Assembly: GCA_963717635.1 (NCBI GenBank)
Contig: OY970347.1
Span: 1,364,001-1,428,000 of the forward strand
From: JALZKA01 sp963717635
GTDB lineage: Bacteria; Actinomycetota; Thermoleophilia; Solirubrobacterales; 70-9
Direction of reading: 5' to 3'
Length of the DNA: 64,000 nucleotides
Under the pieces are notes generated by a model that made no database searches, was not told the origin of the DNA, and saw nothing but the letters and a program-made list of their open reading frames with translations. Both the position numbers and the translations under genes were made by a program. Shown here piece by piece: positions 23,082-30,693 of this stretch (within the stretch, counting starts at the first letter, position 1; each line of letters starts with the position of its first letter).

Positions 23082-24320
23082 ATGGCCCCAACGGCCCTCT
23101 CATGTAAGGAATGCGGGACCGAGTACCCGCTCGACGCCCGCTACGTGTGCGAGTCGTGCTTCGGACCGCTCGAGGTCGCGTACGAGGCCCTGAGCGCCGA
23201 CGCAGCCGCGCTGAAGCGCAAGATCCAGGCCGGACCGGCCGGGATCTGGCGCTACGCGGACTTCCTGCCGTTCGCCGAGCGGGCCCGCGACCCGCTCGAG
23301 CCCGGGCTAACGCCGCTCGTCCGCGCGGACCGGCTTGCCGAGCGGCTCGGCCTGGGCGAGCTTTGGGTGAAGAACGACGCTGCCAACCCAACTCACTCCT
23401 TCAAGGACCGGGTCGTCGCCGTCGCCGTCGCCAAGGCGCGCGAGCTCGGGTTCGACACCGTGGCCTGCGCCTCGACCGGCAATCTCGCCAACGCGGTCGC
23501 CGCCCACGCGGCGGCGGCGGGGTTGGACTCGTACGTGTTCGTGCCGGCGGACCTCGAGGAACAGAAGCTGCTGGCGACGGCGGCCTACGGGACCAAGCTG
23601 GTCGGGGTGCGCGGCAACTACGACGACGTGAACCGCCTCTGCACCCAGCTCTGCGAGGAGCGCCCGTGGGCGTTTGTCAACGTCAACCTGCGGCCGTACT
23701 ACGCGGAGGGGTCGAAGACGCTCGCCTACGAGACGGTCGAGCAGCTCGGCTGGTCGCTGCCCGATCGCGTGATCGTGCCGATCGCTTCGGGATCGCTGTT
23801 TACGAAGGTGGGCCGCGGGTTCACCGAGTGGCTCGAAGCCGGCCTCGTCTCCGGCGACCTTCCGATCTTCAACGGCGCCCAGGCCACAGGTTGTTCGCCG
23901 GTTGCGACGGCCTACGCCGAGGGCTGGGAGGTGTGCAAGCCCCAGAAGCCCGACACGATCGCGAAGTCGCTTGCGATCGGCAATCCGGCGGACGGCCCGT
24001 ATGCGCTGGAGCTCGCGCGCCGCACCGGCGGGGCGATCGACTCGGTGACCGACGACGAGGTTCGCAGCGGCATCCGCCTGCTTGCTGAGACGACGGGCAT
24101 CTTCACGGAAACCGCGGGCGGGGTCACGGTCGCAACGCTGGCGAAGCTCGCCGAGCGCGGTGAGATCGACAGTAGCGAGCGGGTGGTCGCCTACATCACC
24201 GGCGACGGCCTGAAGACGCTCGACGCAGTCCGCGAGGGATTCCACATGCACGAGATCGACCCGTCGGTCGAGGCGCTGGACGACGAGTTCGCCGGCGCGG
24301 GCACAGGCGCGGCTCTGTAG
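23082..24320 (+). CDS. Threonine-synthase-like PLP enzyme; possible homocysteine synthase
   Basis: The 412-residue protein is a fold-type II PLP enzyme closest to threonine synthase. An N-terminal zinc-ribbon-like part has Cys8/Cys11 and Cys23/Cys26. PLP binds Lys108 in PTHSFKDR, and SIASGSLFTK-like and ITGDGLKT segments complete the site. Classical threonine synthase converts O-phosphohomoserine to threonine. Two facts argue for a sulfur role: control by a SAM-I riboswitch, and a CysO-like sulfur carrier gene 12 bases downstream. The alternative reaction would be replacement of phosphate by carrier-bound sulfide to make homocysteine. The ATG has GGAG 10 bases upstream. Ordinary threonine synthase remains possible. 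Confidence 0.85.
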   Translation: MAPTALSCKECGTEYPLDARYVCESCFGPLEVAYEALSADAAALKRKIQAGPAGIWRYADFLPFAERARDPLEPGLTPLVRADRLAERLGLGELWVKNDAANPTHSFKDRVVAVAVAKARELGFDTVACASTGNLANAVAAHAAAAGLDSYVFVPADLEEQKLLATAAYGTKLVGVRGNYDDVNRLCTQLCEERPWAFVNVNLRPYYAEGSKTLAYETVEQLGWSLPDRVIVPIASGSLFTKVGRGFTEWLEAGLVSGDLPIFNGAQATGCSPVATAYAEGWEVCKPQKPDTIAKSLAIGNPADGPYALELARRTGGAIDSVTDDEVRSGIRLLAETTGIFTETAGGVTVATLAKLAERGEIDSSERVVAYITGDGLKTLDAVREGFHMHEIDPSVEALDDEFAGAGTGAAL

Positions 24321-24323
24321 ATT
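24318..24323 (+). promoter_or_regulatory. Possible -10 box TAGATT before the sulfur carrier gene
   Basis: TAGATT includes the stop codon of the upstream gene and ends 9 bases before the carrier ATG. It could give a second, riboswitch-independent transcript. Because it overlaps a stop codon the match may be chance. Confidence 0.3.
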
Positions 24324-24332
24324 CCTCGCCCG

Positions 24333-24608
24333 ATGGCGGTCACCGTGAAGATCCCAAGCCAGCTGCGGCCGGCTACGGACGGCGAAGGCGAGCTTGAGGT
24401 CGAGGGCGCGACGGTCGGCGACGCGCTCGATGCCGTCTTCGACCAGCACGAGGGCCTCCGGGAGCGCATCACCGAGGACGGCACGCTGCGCCGATTCGTG
24501 AACGTCTACGTCTCCGGCGAAGACATTCGCTTTCAGGACGGGCTCGAAACGGCGCTGGCCGACGGCGATGAGGTGACGATCCTGCCCGCCGTTGCCGGTG
24601 GGCGCTGA
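24333..24608 (+). CDS. CysO-like MoaD/ThiS-family sulfur carrier protein with C-terminal Arg
   Basis: A 91-residue ubiquitin-like protein close in pattern to mycobacterial CysO: VTVKIPSQLRP at the start, RFVNVYVSGEDIRF in the middle and DEVTILPAVAGG near the end. Such carriers are activated at a C-terminal Gly-Gly and carry sulfur as a thiocarboxylate. Here one Arg follows Gly89-Gly90, so the tail must be trimmed before activation; JAMM-type proteases do this for some carriers. The pairing with the SAM-riboswitch gene suggests sulfur delivery for methionine rather than cysteine synthesis. No protease or adenylating enzyme gene is in the window. Confidence 0.88.
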   Translation: MAVTVKIPSQLRPATDGEGELEVEGATVGDALDAVFDQHEGLRERITEDGTLRRFVNVYVSGEDIRFQDGLETALADGDEVTILPAVAGGR

Positions 24609-25359
24609 GCACCGCCCCGTCGCCGAGATCCCGGTCGGGATCCTCTGCGGGGGCCGCGGGACGCGCTTGCAGGAACAGACGCACGCGATCCCCAAGGCCC
24701 TGGTCGAGATCGGCGGGCGGCCGATCCTCTGGCACGTCATCCGGATTTACGCGGCGCAGGGCTTTCGCCGTTTCGTCTTGATGACCGGCTATCTGGGGGC
24801 AATGATCGAGGAGTTCGTGGCCGACGCGCAATGGCCGGAGCCGGTCGAAATCGCGTGCGTGGATACCGGACAGGACACCCCGACCGGAGGCCGGGTGGCG
24901 GCCGCGGCCGACAGATTCCGCGGCGGGACGTTCTGTCTGACCTACGCGGATGGTGTCGCCGATATCGATCTCGGGGCGCTGCTTGGATTCCACGCACAGC
25001 AGAAGCTGATTGCGACGATGACCGTAGTCCGCCCCTACAGCCAGTGGGGGATCGCCCTGATCGACGATGCCGGCCGGATCGAAGGCTTCCGCGAAAAGCC
25101 CAGGCTGGACTACTGGATCAACGGTGGGTTCTTCTGCCTCGAGCCCGGATTCCTGGACCACGTCGAGCCCAAGAGCGTGTTCGAGCGCGAGCCGCTTGAG
25201 CGCGCCGCGGCAGCGGGTGAACTCGCCGCATTCCGGCACGACGGCTTCTGGGACTGCATGGACACATACAAGGACGCGGTCGTGCTCAACGACCTCTGGG
25301 CGGGCGGCGATGCGCCGTGGCGGGTCTGGTCGCAGGACACCGAGGAGGCGCGACCCTGA
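24592..25359 (+). CDS. Sugar-nucleotide cytidylyltransferase, RfbF-like
   Basis: The 255-residue protein is a nucleotidyltransferase with ILCGGRGTRLQEQT at the N-terminus, KALVEIGGRPILWHV, and RPYSQWGIALIDD, closest in pattern to glucose-1-phosphate cytidylyltransferase, which makes CDP-glucose. GFREKPRLDYWINGGFFCLEP is the family's central motif. The frame starts at TTG 24592, but GTG 24598 is equally possible; both overlap the sulfur carrier gene. The stop shares a base with the next start (TGATG). It precedes a dehydratase/epimerase of the type that uses CDP-glucose. Confidence 0.85.
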   Translation: MPVGAEHRPVAEIPVGILCGGRGTRLQEQTHAIPKALVEIGGRPILWHVIRIYAAQGFRRFVLMTGYLGAMIEEFVADAQWPEPVEIACVDTGQDTPTGGRVAAAADRFRGGTFCLTYADGVADIDLGALLGFHAQQKLIATMTVVRPYSQWGIALIDDAGRIEGFREKPRLDYWINGGFFCLEPGFLDHVEPKSVFEREPLERAAAAGELAAFRHDGFWDCMDTYKDAVVLNDLWAGGDAPWRVWSQDTEEARP

Positions 25360-26342
25360 TGGGTGTCGCGCTGGTCACCGGCGCGCGCGGCTTTGTCGGC
25401 GGCTGGCTGGCCAAGGCCCTCCTGGAGCGGGGCGAGCGCGTGGTCTCGTTCGACAAGCGCCGGCTCACCGAAAAGCCCTCCGCCGTTGGGATGCTCGGGA
25501 TCGAGGACGACCTGGTGCAGATCGAGGGCGACCTCGGCGACGCCGGCGAGCTCGAACGGGTGCTGCGCTCCCACGACGTGGACTCCGTCTTCCACCTAGC
25601 CGCTGAGACGATCGTCGGCACCGTGCAGGCTTCGCCCGTCCAAGGCTTCGAATCCAACGTGCGGGGCACCTGGACGCTGCTTCAAGCCTGTTTGGAGGGC
25701 GGCGTCGGAAGAGTCGTGTTCGCGTCCTCCGACAAGGCCTATGGCGCCCATGACGAGCTGCCCTACCGGGAGGACTTTCCGCTTAAGCCCACGGCGCCGT
25801 ACGAGGCGTCGAAGGCCGCCGCGGACCTGATCGCACGGTCCTACTGGCACTCGTATGGGCTGCCGGTCGCGGTCACACGCTTCGCCAACATCTACGGCGG
25901 CGGCGATCTCAACTTCTCGCGCCTGATCCCGGAGGCGGTTAGCGCCGCCCTTGACGGCCGCCCGCCCGTGCTCCGCTCGGACGGGTCACCGGAGCGCGAC
26001 TTCCTCTACGTGGAGGACGCCGCCGCCGCCTATCTGGCAATCGTCGACGGCCTCGATCGCGACGACGTTCGCGGCGAGGCTTTCAACGCCGGCGGTGGGC
26101 GCTCGTATCCGGTCGGGGAGGTCGTGGCCCTGATCGCCAGGCTCGCGGACACCGGCGTCGAGCCCGACATCCGCGGCACCGGCAACCCCGAGGGCGAGAT
26201 CGATCGCCAGTACGTCGACCCCGCGAAGATTCGCGAGCGACTCGGATGGGCGCCTGCCGTGGGCCTCGAAGAGGGCCTGCAGCGAACGCTCGACTGGTAC
26301 CGCGAGCACCCGGAGTCCTGGGCCCCCGCGCCCGACGGATAG
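25359..26342 (+). CDS. NAD-dependent sugar-nucleotide dehydratase/epimerase, RfbG-like
   Basis: The 327-residue short-chain dehydrogenase has the NAD-binding GARGFVG motif at residues 8-14, the catalytic YEASK, and a central SSDKAYG. The overall pattern (YGxH near the middle, RFANIYGGGDLNFSRLIP, RDFLYVEDAAAAY) fits CDP-glucose 4,6-dehydratase and its relatives. With the upstream cytidylyltransferase it would make a CDP-4-keto-6-deoxyhexose for a surface glycan or a small molecule; the later steps are not in the window. ATG 25359 overlaps the upstream stop. A gap of 7 bases separates it from the convergent hydrolase. Confidence 0.85.
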   Translation: MGVALVTGARGFVGGWLAKALLERGERVVSFDKRRLTEKPSAVGMLGIEDDLVQIEGDLGDAGELERVLRSHDVDSVFHLAAETIVGTVQASPVQGFESNVRGTWTLLQACLEGGVGRVVFASSDKAYGAHDELPYREDFPLKPTAPYEASKAAADLIARSYWHSYGLPVAVTRFANIYGGGDLNFSRLIPEAVSAALDGRPPVLRSDGSPERDFLYVEDAAAAYLAIVDGLDRDDVRGEAFNAGGGRSYPVGEVVALIARLADTGVEPDIRGTGNPEGEIDRQYVDPAKIRERLGWAPAVGLEEGLQRTLDWYREHPESWAPAPDG

Positions 26343-26349
26343 GGCCTTC

Positions 26350-27381
26350 TCAGGCGGCGAGCTTGCCCTCGGCAGCGCCCGCGACGGTGGCCGCCGCGAC
26401 CTCGCGCAGGGCGTCGTTCACGAGCTCGGGCGACTCGAGTGGGGTCATGTGGCCGGCCTCGGGATCGACGCGCAGGCCGAGGGAGTGGGGGAGGGCGGTC
26501 TCGATGCGCTCGGCGTGCGAGATCGGGGTCATCAGGTCGCGCTCGCCGGCGATGACGATCGTCGGCGTGTCGAGGGCGTCGAGCTTCTCGAGCAGCGCCA
26601 TCCGCGCCATCGCGTGGCCGCAGCCGGCGCGGGCCCGGGTGTGGCAGTCCAGCGTCATCCGGGCCGTCAGGTCGATGTCCTCGGCGCGGGCGCCAGGGCC
26701 CAGCGCCGCAAAGGCGGCGGCCGCTCGCACGATCGGGACCGGCAGACCGCGGATCGAGACCGGGGATTCGAGGAACGAGTCCGCGATCCGGCCCTCAATC
26801 GTCGCGAACGGACCCGGTAACGGGCGCGTGAGCGCGTGGCTCGTCGTCAGCTGGTCGAGCCCGGTCGAGAGCAGCGCGGCACCACGGACGCGATCGGTGA
26901 CGGCGCCGCGACTCGACTCCGCCCAGGCGACCAGCGTCATCGCGCCCAGCGAGTGACCCGCGACCAGCACCGGCTCCCCGTCGGAAGCGGCGGCGTGGAT
27001 CACCCGGTCGAGGTCCGCCGCAAGCGCGTCGAGCGAGTAGTCGCCGTCCTTCGCGTTGTCCGAAAGCCCATGACCTCGGTGGTCATACGTGACGAGCCGC
27101 AGTTCGCGGTCCAGTCCTTCGACCTGCTTGTGCCAGGCCTCCTGTGTGCCGGTCCAGCAGTGGACCAGCACCAGGGTCGGCGCGTCCTCCGGGCCGTGAA
27201 CGCGCGCGTGGCGGTTGCCGCCGTCGGCCCCGGTGAGCGCCAGGGGCCGTCCGCGCTCGCTGCGGGCGCGCCGCTCGCGGCTTTGGGCTGCCGTCCGCCG
27301 CGAGGTTAGCCAGGCGGCTCCCGCGGTTGCACCGGTGATTCCGGCGGCGACGAGCGCCTGATTTCGGGAGGGCTTGCTCAT
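26350..27381 (-). CDS. Alpha/beta-hydrolase with N-terminal membrane segment
   Basis: The 343-residue protein has an alpha/beta-hydrolase core: the oxyanion region VLVHCWTGTQ, nucleophile elbow GHSLG, the acid in GERDLMTP and the His of EAGHMTPLE. The first 30 residues (AGITGATAGAAWLT) are moderately hydrophobic and may tether it to the membrane. The substrate is unknown. It is the last gene of a three-gene minus-strand operon controlled from 29359, coupled by ATGA to the 48-residue peptide gene. Confidence 0.85.
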   Translation of the reverse strand: MSKPSRNQALVAAGITGATAGAAWLTSRRTAAQSRERRARSERGRPLALTGADGGNRHARVHGPEDAPTLVLVHCWTGTQEAWHKQVEGLDRELRLVTYDHRGHGLSDNAKDGDYSLDALAADLDRVIHAAASDGEPVLVAGHSLGAMTLVAWAESSRGAVTDRVRGAALLSTGLDQLTTSHALTRPLPGPFATIEGRIADSFLESPVSIRGLPVPIVRAAAAFAALGPGARAEDIDLTARMTLDCHTRARAGCGHAMARMALLEKLDALDTPTIVIAGERDLMTPISHAERIETALPHSLGLRVDPEAGHMTPLESPELVNDALREVAAATVAGAAEGKLAA

Positions 27382-27524
27382 CCGTCGCCTCCATCATTGC
27401 GCCTGTGCTCCCGTGCACGCATCACGAGGAGCCCGCCGACGATCAGCAGCGCGGGCAGGAAGAACGGCAGCGCTGAGAGGATGTCGCCGTGGTCGGCGAC
27501 CGGCAAGAACAACGCCGGCGTCAT
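27378..27524 (-). CDS. 48-residue single-pass membrane peptide
   Basis: A small reading frame joins the two larger genes: its ATG overlaps the upstream stop (ATGA) and its stop overlaps the hydrolase ATG (ATGA). The peptide starts MTPALFLPVADHGDILS, has one hydrophobic segment (ALPFFLPALLIVGGLLVM) and ends with a charged tail (RAREHRRNDGGDG). The perfect fit at both ends, with no leftover bases, is the evidence that it is a gene. It may assist the membrane protein encoded upstream. No family is recognised. Confidence 0.75.
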   Translation of the reverse strand: MTPALFLPVADHGDILSALPFFLPALLIVGGLLVMRAREHRRNDGGDG

Positions 27525-29359
27525 GCCGTCGTCGGTTCCGCGCCGGTGGGTGCCGGCCTGGGCTCGGGTTCGGAGCGCGCTGCCGAGTCCGCGCTGACCG
27601 GGCTCTCGCTCGCCACCGCAAGGCGATGCAGCGCCCAGGCAATCAGCACCAGCAGCGCCAGGGCGATTGCCGCGACCACGAGGTAGGCGAGCGTCGTCAC
27701 CCAGCCCGCGGCGTCCTTCTGCTCGCGCTGGAGGATCGAGTGGTCGGAGACGAAGGGCCGCTCGAAGCTTGGGTTCGCCGCGACGCCCGCGACCGGGATC
27801 GCCGGGTCCTCGGGCAGGAAGATCGGCACCGCGCTGAGCGTGTTGCCGCGCGACATCCTGATCAGGGTCTTCCAGTTGCCGCCGATCGGCACCGGGTCGG
27901 CCGTGGTGTAGGTACCCACAGAGCCCGTCGCTTCGAGCTCTTCGAGCACGAAGCCCCCGCCCTGCCAGGCGGTGACGTTTAGGAACTCGGCGCCCTCCGC
28001 AGCATCGGCGGGATCGAGTCGCACCGTTGGCAGGACCTCGCCCGGCCCGGCATCGGCGAGCGTGACCTCGGCGCTGACGCCCTCAACCGCGGGCTTGTTC
28101 AAGGCGAATCCCACGATCGCGAAGATCGCAAGCGCGCCGACCAGCGCACCGGTCCGGGTGCCGGTGGTCCGCGGCCGTTCGTCCGACGCCAGGCGCTCGC
28201 CAACCCAGGCTCCCACCAGGGACCCGCCGATCGCTGCCGCCAACCCCAGGATCGCGCCCTCGGGAAACAGCTCGGCGTTCCATGGGATCGGCATCCAGAT
28301 GTTCGACCAGCCCCATTCCGCCGCCAGCCCGATCGTGCCGATCCCGAGCCCCGACCACAATCCGAGCGTCAGCGGGCGGGCACGCGGCATCGCGAGGAAT
28401 ACGGACTCGACGACGAGCGCCTCGACGATGAACAGCGCGAAGTGGGGCGTGGTCTCGCCCAGGATCGGGCCGACGATGACCGACACGACGGCGCGGACGA
28501 TCAGGAAGAAGGCGACGGCGCCGAGCGCGGCGCCGCGTCCCAGCCAGAGCCGGGTTGCGACCAGGCCGACGCCCGCGGCGAGCATCACCAGGATCGGGCC
28601 GAAGACCATCCGGAACTGCGGAACGCCAAAGTCGAACTCGACCGGAAACACCATCAGGCCGATCAGGAGCCCGCCGCTCAGCGCGACGCGGCGGACCCAG
28701 CGCACCCAGGGCGCCTCGGATGCGCGGCCGGCGGTTTCGGTGCGCTCGGCCTCGACCATCAGGATCCCGATCCCGATCAGGGTCATCGCGGCGCCCCCGA
28801 TCAGCATCAGGTGGGTGGGGCCCCAGAGGGTCACGTCCTGCCCGAAGATCCGGTGCCAGACGTCGTCGAGCGGGAATCCGATCAGCGCGAACATCCCGCA
28901 GGCGACCAGGACGACCCCGCCAAGCGGCGCGTACCAGTCGCCGACGATTCGGATCGCGCTACGCGAGGGTCGTTCCAGGGGCAGGACACAGGCGATGAAG
29001 CCCGCCGTGAAGATGCCGAACAGCCCGCCCAGGATCAGATAGTGGGACGGGTTCGCCAGCGGTCCTTCGTCGCGGCCCTTATCGATGTGCAGCGATACGT
29101 CCCAGAGGAACCCGAACAGGGCCGTGAGCAGGGCCCCCGTGGCGATCGCCGCGGGCAGGGCCGCCCAGCCGGGCAGACCGCTGACGCGCTCGGAGAATGC
29201 CGCGAGGCGGCCGAGGTGGGGGACACGGCCGCTGCGGTGGCCGAGGCCGAGGTAGAGCAGGGCGCCGGTCAGGAGCATCGCTCCCGCCGTGGCGAGAATC
29301 ACCTGGTCGAGCGCGGCGCCGCCGGCTGGAGGAGCGGCGGCCTGGGAGAGAAGCATCAT
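27521..29359 (-). CDS. Polytopic membrane protein, unknown function
   Basis: The 612-residue protein has about ten to twelve hydrophobic segments in its first 440 residues, then an extracytoplasmic region of about 130 residues (from VEGVSAEVTLADAG to VSDHSILQREQKDAAG) and a last membrane segment (TTLAYLVVAAIALALLVLIAW) with an acidic/proline tail. His and Asp residues lie near membrane boundaries (WDVSLHID, WGPTHLML, WHRIFG), which could bind a metal or haem; that is a guess. ATG 29359 has AAGGAA 10 bases upstream, so I prefer it to the in-frame ATG at 29398. It is divergent from a MerR-type regulator. Confidence 0.8.
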   Translation of the reverse strand: MMLLSQAAAPPAGGAALDQVILATAGAMLLTGALLYLGLGHRSGRVPHLGRLAAFSERVSGLPGWAALPAAIATGALLTALFGFLWDVSLHIDKGRDEGPLANPSHYLILGGLFGIFTAGFIACVLPLERPSRSAIRIVGDWYAPLGGVVLVACGMFALIGFPLDDVWHRIFGQDVTLWGPTHLMLIGGAAMTLIGIGILMVEAERTETAGRASEAPWVRWVRRVALSGGLLIGLMVFPVEFDFGVPQFRMVFGPILVMLAAGVGLVATRLWLGRGAALGAVAFFLIVRAVVSVIVGPILGETTPHFALFIVEALVVESVFLAMPRARPLTLGLWSGLGIGTIGLAAEWGWSNIWMPIPWNAELFPEGAILGLAAAIGGSLVGAWVGERLASDERPRTTGTRTGALVGALAIFAIVGFALNKPAVEGVSAEVTLADAGPGEVLPTVRLDPADAAEGAEFLNVTAWQGGGFVLEELEATGSVGTYTTADPVPIGGNWKTLIRMSRGNTLSAVPIFLPEDPAIPVAGVAANPSFERPFVSDHSILQREQKDAAGWVTTLAYLVVAAIALALLVLIAWALHRLAVASESPVSADSAARSEPEPRPAPTGAEPTTA

Positions 29360-29412
29360 CGAGTTGGTTCCTTCGGTTGGGTAATGCGCACGGGACATAA
29401 CCCGGCTTCCCG

Positions 29413-29444
29413 ATCAACGTTACATCAAACGATGTCACGTTGAT
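29413..29444. promoter_or_regulatory. 32-bp inverted repeat, likely operator of the MerR-type regulator
   Basis: ATCAACGT (29413-29420) and ACGTTGAT (29437-29444) plus inner arms ACATC (29422-29426) and GATGT (29431-29435) make a near-perfect palindrome, with 13 of 14 pairs matched on either side of a central AAAC-type core. It lies between the divergent membrane-protein and MerR genes and overlaps the -35 of the latter. Its size and position suit a dimeric regulator controlling both directions. Confidence 0.65.
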
Positions 29445-29471
29445 GAAAGGATCATCAGCAGGTGCTAGCCT
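29440..29471 (+). promoter_or_regulatory. Promoter of the MerR-type gene, long spacer
   Basis: TTGATG (29440-29445) and TAGCCT (29466-29471) are separated by 20 bases, longer than the usual 17. Long spacers are typical of promoters activated by MerR-family proteins. TAGCCT ends 8 bases before ATG 29480, so the transcript is probably leaderless. Confidence 0.5.
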
Positions 29472-29479
29472 GCGGCGGG

Positions 29480-30277
29480 ATGGCTGCGGAACGCCTACGC
29501 GCCGTGCCTGACGGGAAGGCCGCCGAGCCGGATTCCGCCAACCAGCTTACGATCGAGCAGCTGGCGAACGAGAGCGGGATGAGCGTGCGCAACATCCGCG
29601 CGCACCAGGCCCGCGGGCTCCTGCAGCCGCCGGAGGTGCGCCAGCGAGTGGGGTACTACGGCCCTGGGCACGTCGCACGGCTGCGCCTGATCACCGAGCT
29701 GCAGGCGGACGGCTTCAACCTCAAGGGCATCGAGCGCTTGCTCCAGAACGAGAGCGACGACGCCTCGGAAGCGCTGCTGAGCTTCCGCCACGCCGTCACC
29801 CAGCCGTTCGAGGACGAGCAGCCGGAGATGATCTCGGCCGAGGAGCTGGCCGAGCGCTTCGGCGACAAGGCGACGCCGGAGTCCTTGGAGCGGACGATCA
29901 AGCTCGGGCTGCTGATCCCCGTCGGCGACGCGAGCTTCGAGGTCCCAAGCCCGGGCCTGCTGCGAATCGCCGAAGAGGTCGTCGGGCGCGGCGTGCCGAT
30001 GGAGTCGGCCCTCGACGTGGTCGAGGTAATGCGGCGCTCCAGCCGCTACGTGGCCGAGGGGTTCACGGAGCTGTTCCTGAAGTCGATCTGGCAGCCCTTC
30101 GAGGACGAGGGTCGCCCGCAGGAGAAGTGGCCCGAGGTGCTCGAGGCGATCGAGCGGCTGCGCCCGATCGCCTCCGAGGCGTTGGTGGCCGTCTTCCAGA
30201 TGACGATGAGCCAGCATGTCGAAAAGGCCTTCGGCAAGGAGCTCGATCGGATGTCGGGCGGGAAGAGCCGTCGATGA
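29480..30277 (+). CDS. MerR-family transcriptional regulator
   Basis: The 265-residue protein has a MerR-type winged helix starting near residue 24: LTIEQLANESGMSVRNIRAHQARGL, then a wing and second helix region RVGYYGPGHVARLRLI and GFNLKGIERLL. The C-terminal 180 residues are long for MerR, helical, acidic and without the Cys residues used by metal sensors, so the ligand is unknown. A second, shorter HTH-like stretch (ISAEELAERFGDKATPESLERTIKLGLL) suggests a duplicated winged-helix unit. It probably regulates itself and the divergent membrane-protein operon through the 32-bp repeat. It is coupled by ATGA to the next gene. Confidence 0.85.
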   Translation: MAAERLRAVPDGKAAEPDSANQLTIEQLANESGMSVRNIRAHQARGLLQPPEVRQRVGYYGPGHVARLRLITELQADGFNLKGIERLLQNESDDASEALLSFRHAVTQPFEDEQPEMISAEELAERFGDKATPESLERTIKLGLLIPVGDASFEVPSPGLLRIAEEVVGRGVPMESALDVVEVMRRSSRYVAEGFTELFLKSIWQPFEDEGRPQEKWPEVLEAIERLRPIASEALVAVFQMTMSQHVEKAFGKELDRMSGGKSRR

Positions 30278-30693
30278 AGCTTCCGGATCCGCTCTCCGAC
30301 CTCCGCTCGATCCTCGAAGCGATGGGCGAGATCCGCGACTCGCTGGCCCTCCTGCCCAGGGTCGCCGACACCCTTGCCGAGATCCAGGAGGGCGTTCGGT
30401 TCATGGCCGACGAGGTCCACACGATGCGGAAAGGCGTGGACGACATGGGCGTGGAGGTCAAGGGGATGCGCACCGCCGTCGACCCGATGGTCGCGCACCT
30501 GGACGCGGTCGCCCTCCGCGTCGAGGCGCTCGAGCCGCGACTCGAGGATCTGAGCCTTGCGATCCACCCGTTTCGTCGCGCGACCGGGAAGCTGGGACGC
30601 CGGCGGGCGGCGAACGGCGAGGACCCGATCGAAGGCGATCAGGCCTCGTCCGGCGAGAACGTGTCGCAGGACGCCGGGTCGGCGGAGGAGTAG
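30274..30693 (+). CDS. Coiled-coil protein, unknown function
   Basis: The 139-residue product is mostly a helical heptad-rich segment, about residues 5-100, with repeats such as MADEVHTMRKGVDDMGVEVKGM and HLDAVALRVEALEPRLEDL. A short basic stretch (RRATGKLGRRRAA) and an acidic tail follow. I recognise no enzyme motif; a structural or partner role for the MerR-type protein is possible because the genes overlap as ATGA. Its last 55 bases overlap the 3' end of the convergent metallopeptidase gene. Confidence 0.7.
   Translation: MKLPDPLSDLRSILEAMGEIRDSLALLPRVADTLAEIQEGVRFMADEVHTMRKGVDDMGVEVKGMRTAVDPMVAHLDAVALRVEALEPRLEDLSLAIHPFRRATGKLGRRRAANGEDPIEGDQASSGENVSQDAGSAEE

Noticed and set aside
27395..27645. 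Arg/Pro/Ala-rich frames opposite the 48-residue peptide region
   Set aside because: They have no start signal, overlap three coupled minus-strand genes and are typical shadow translations of GC-rich DNA.
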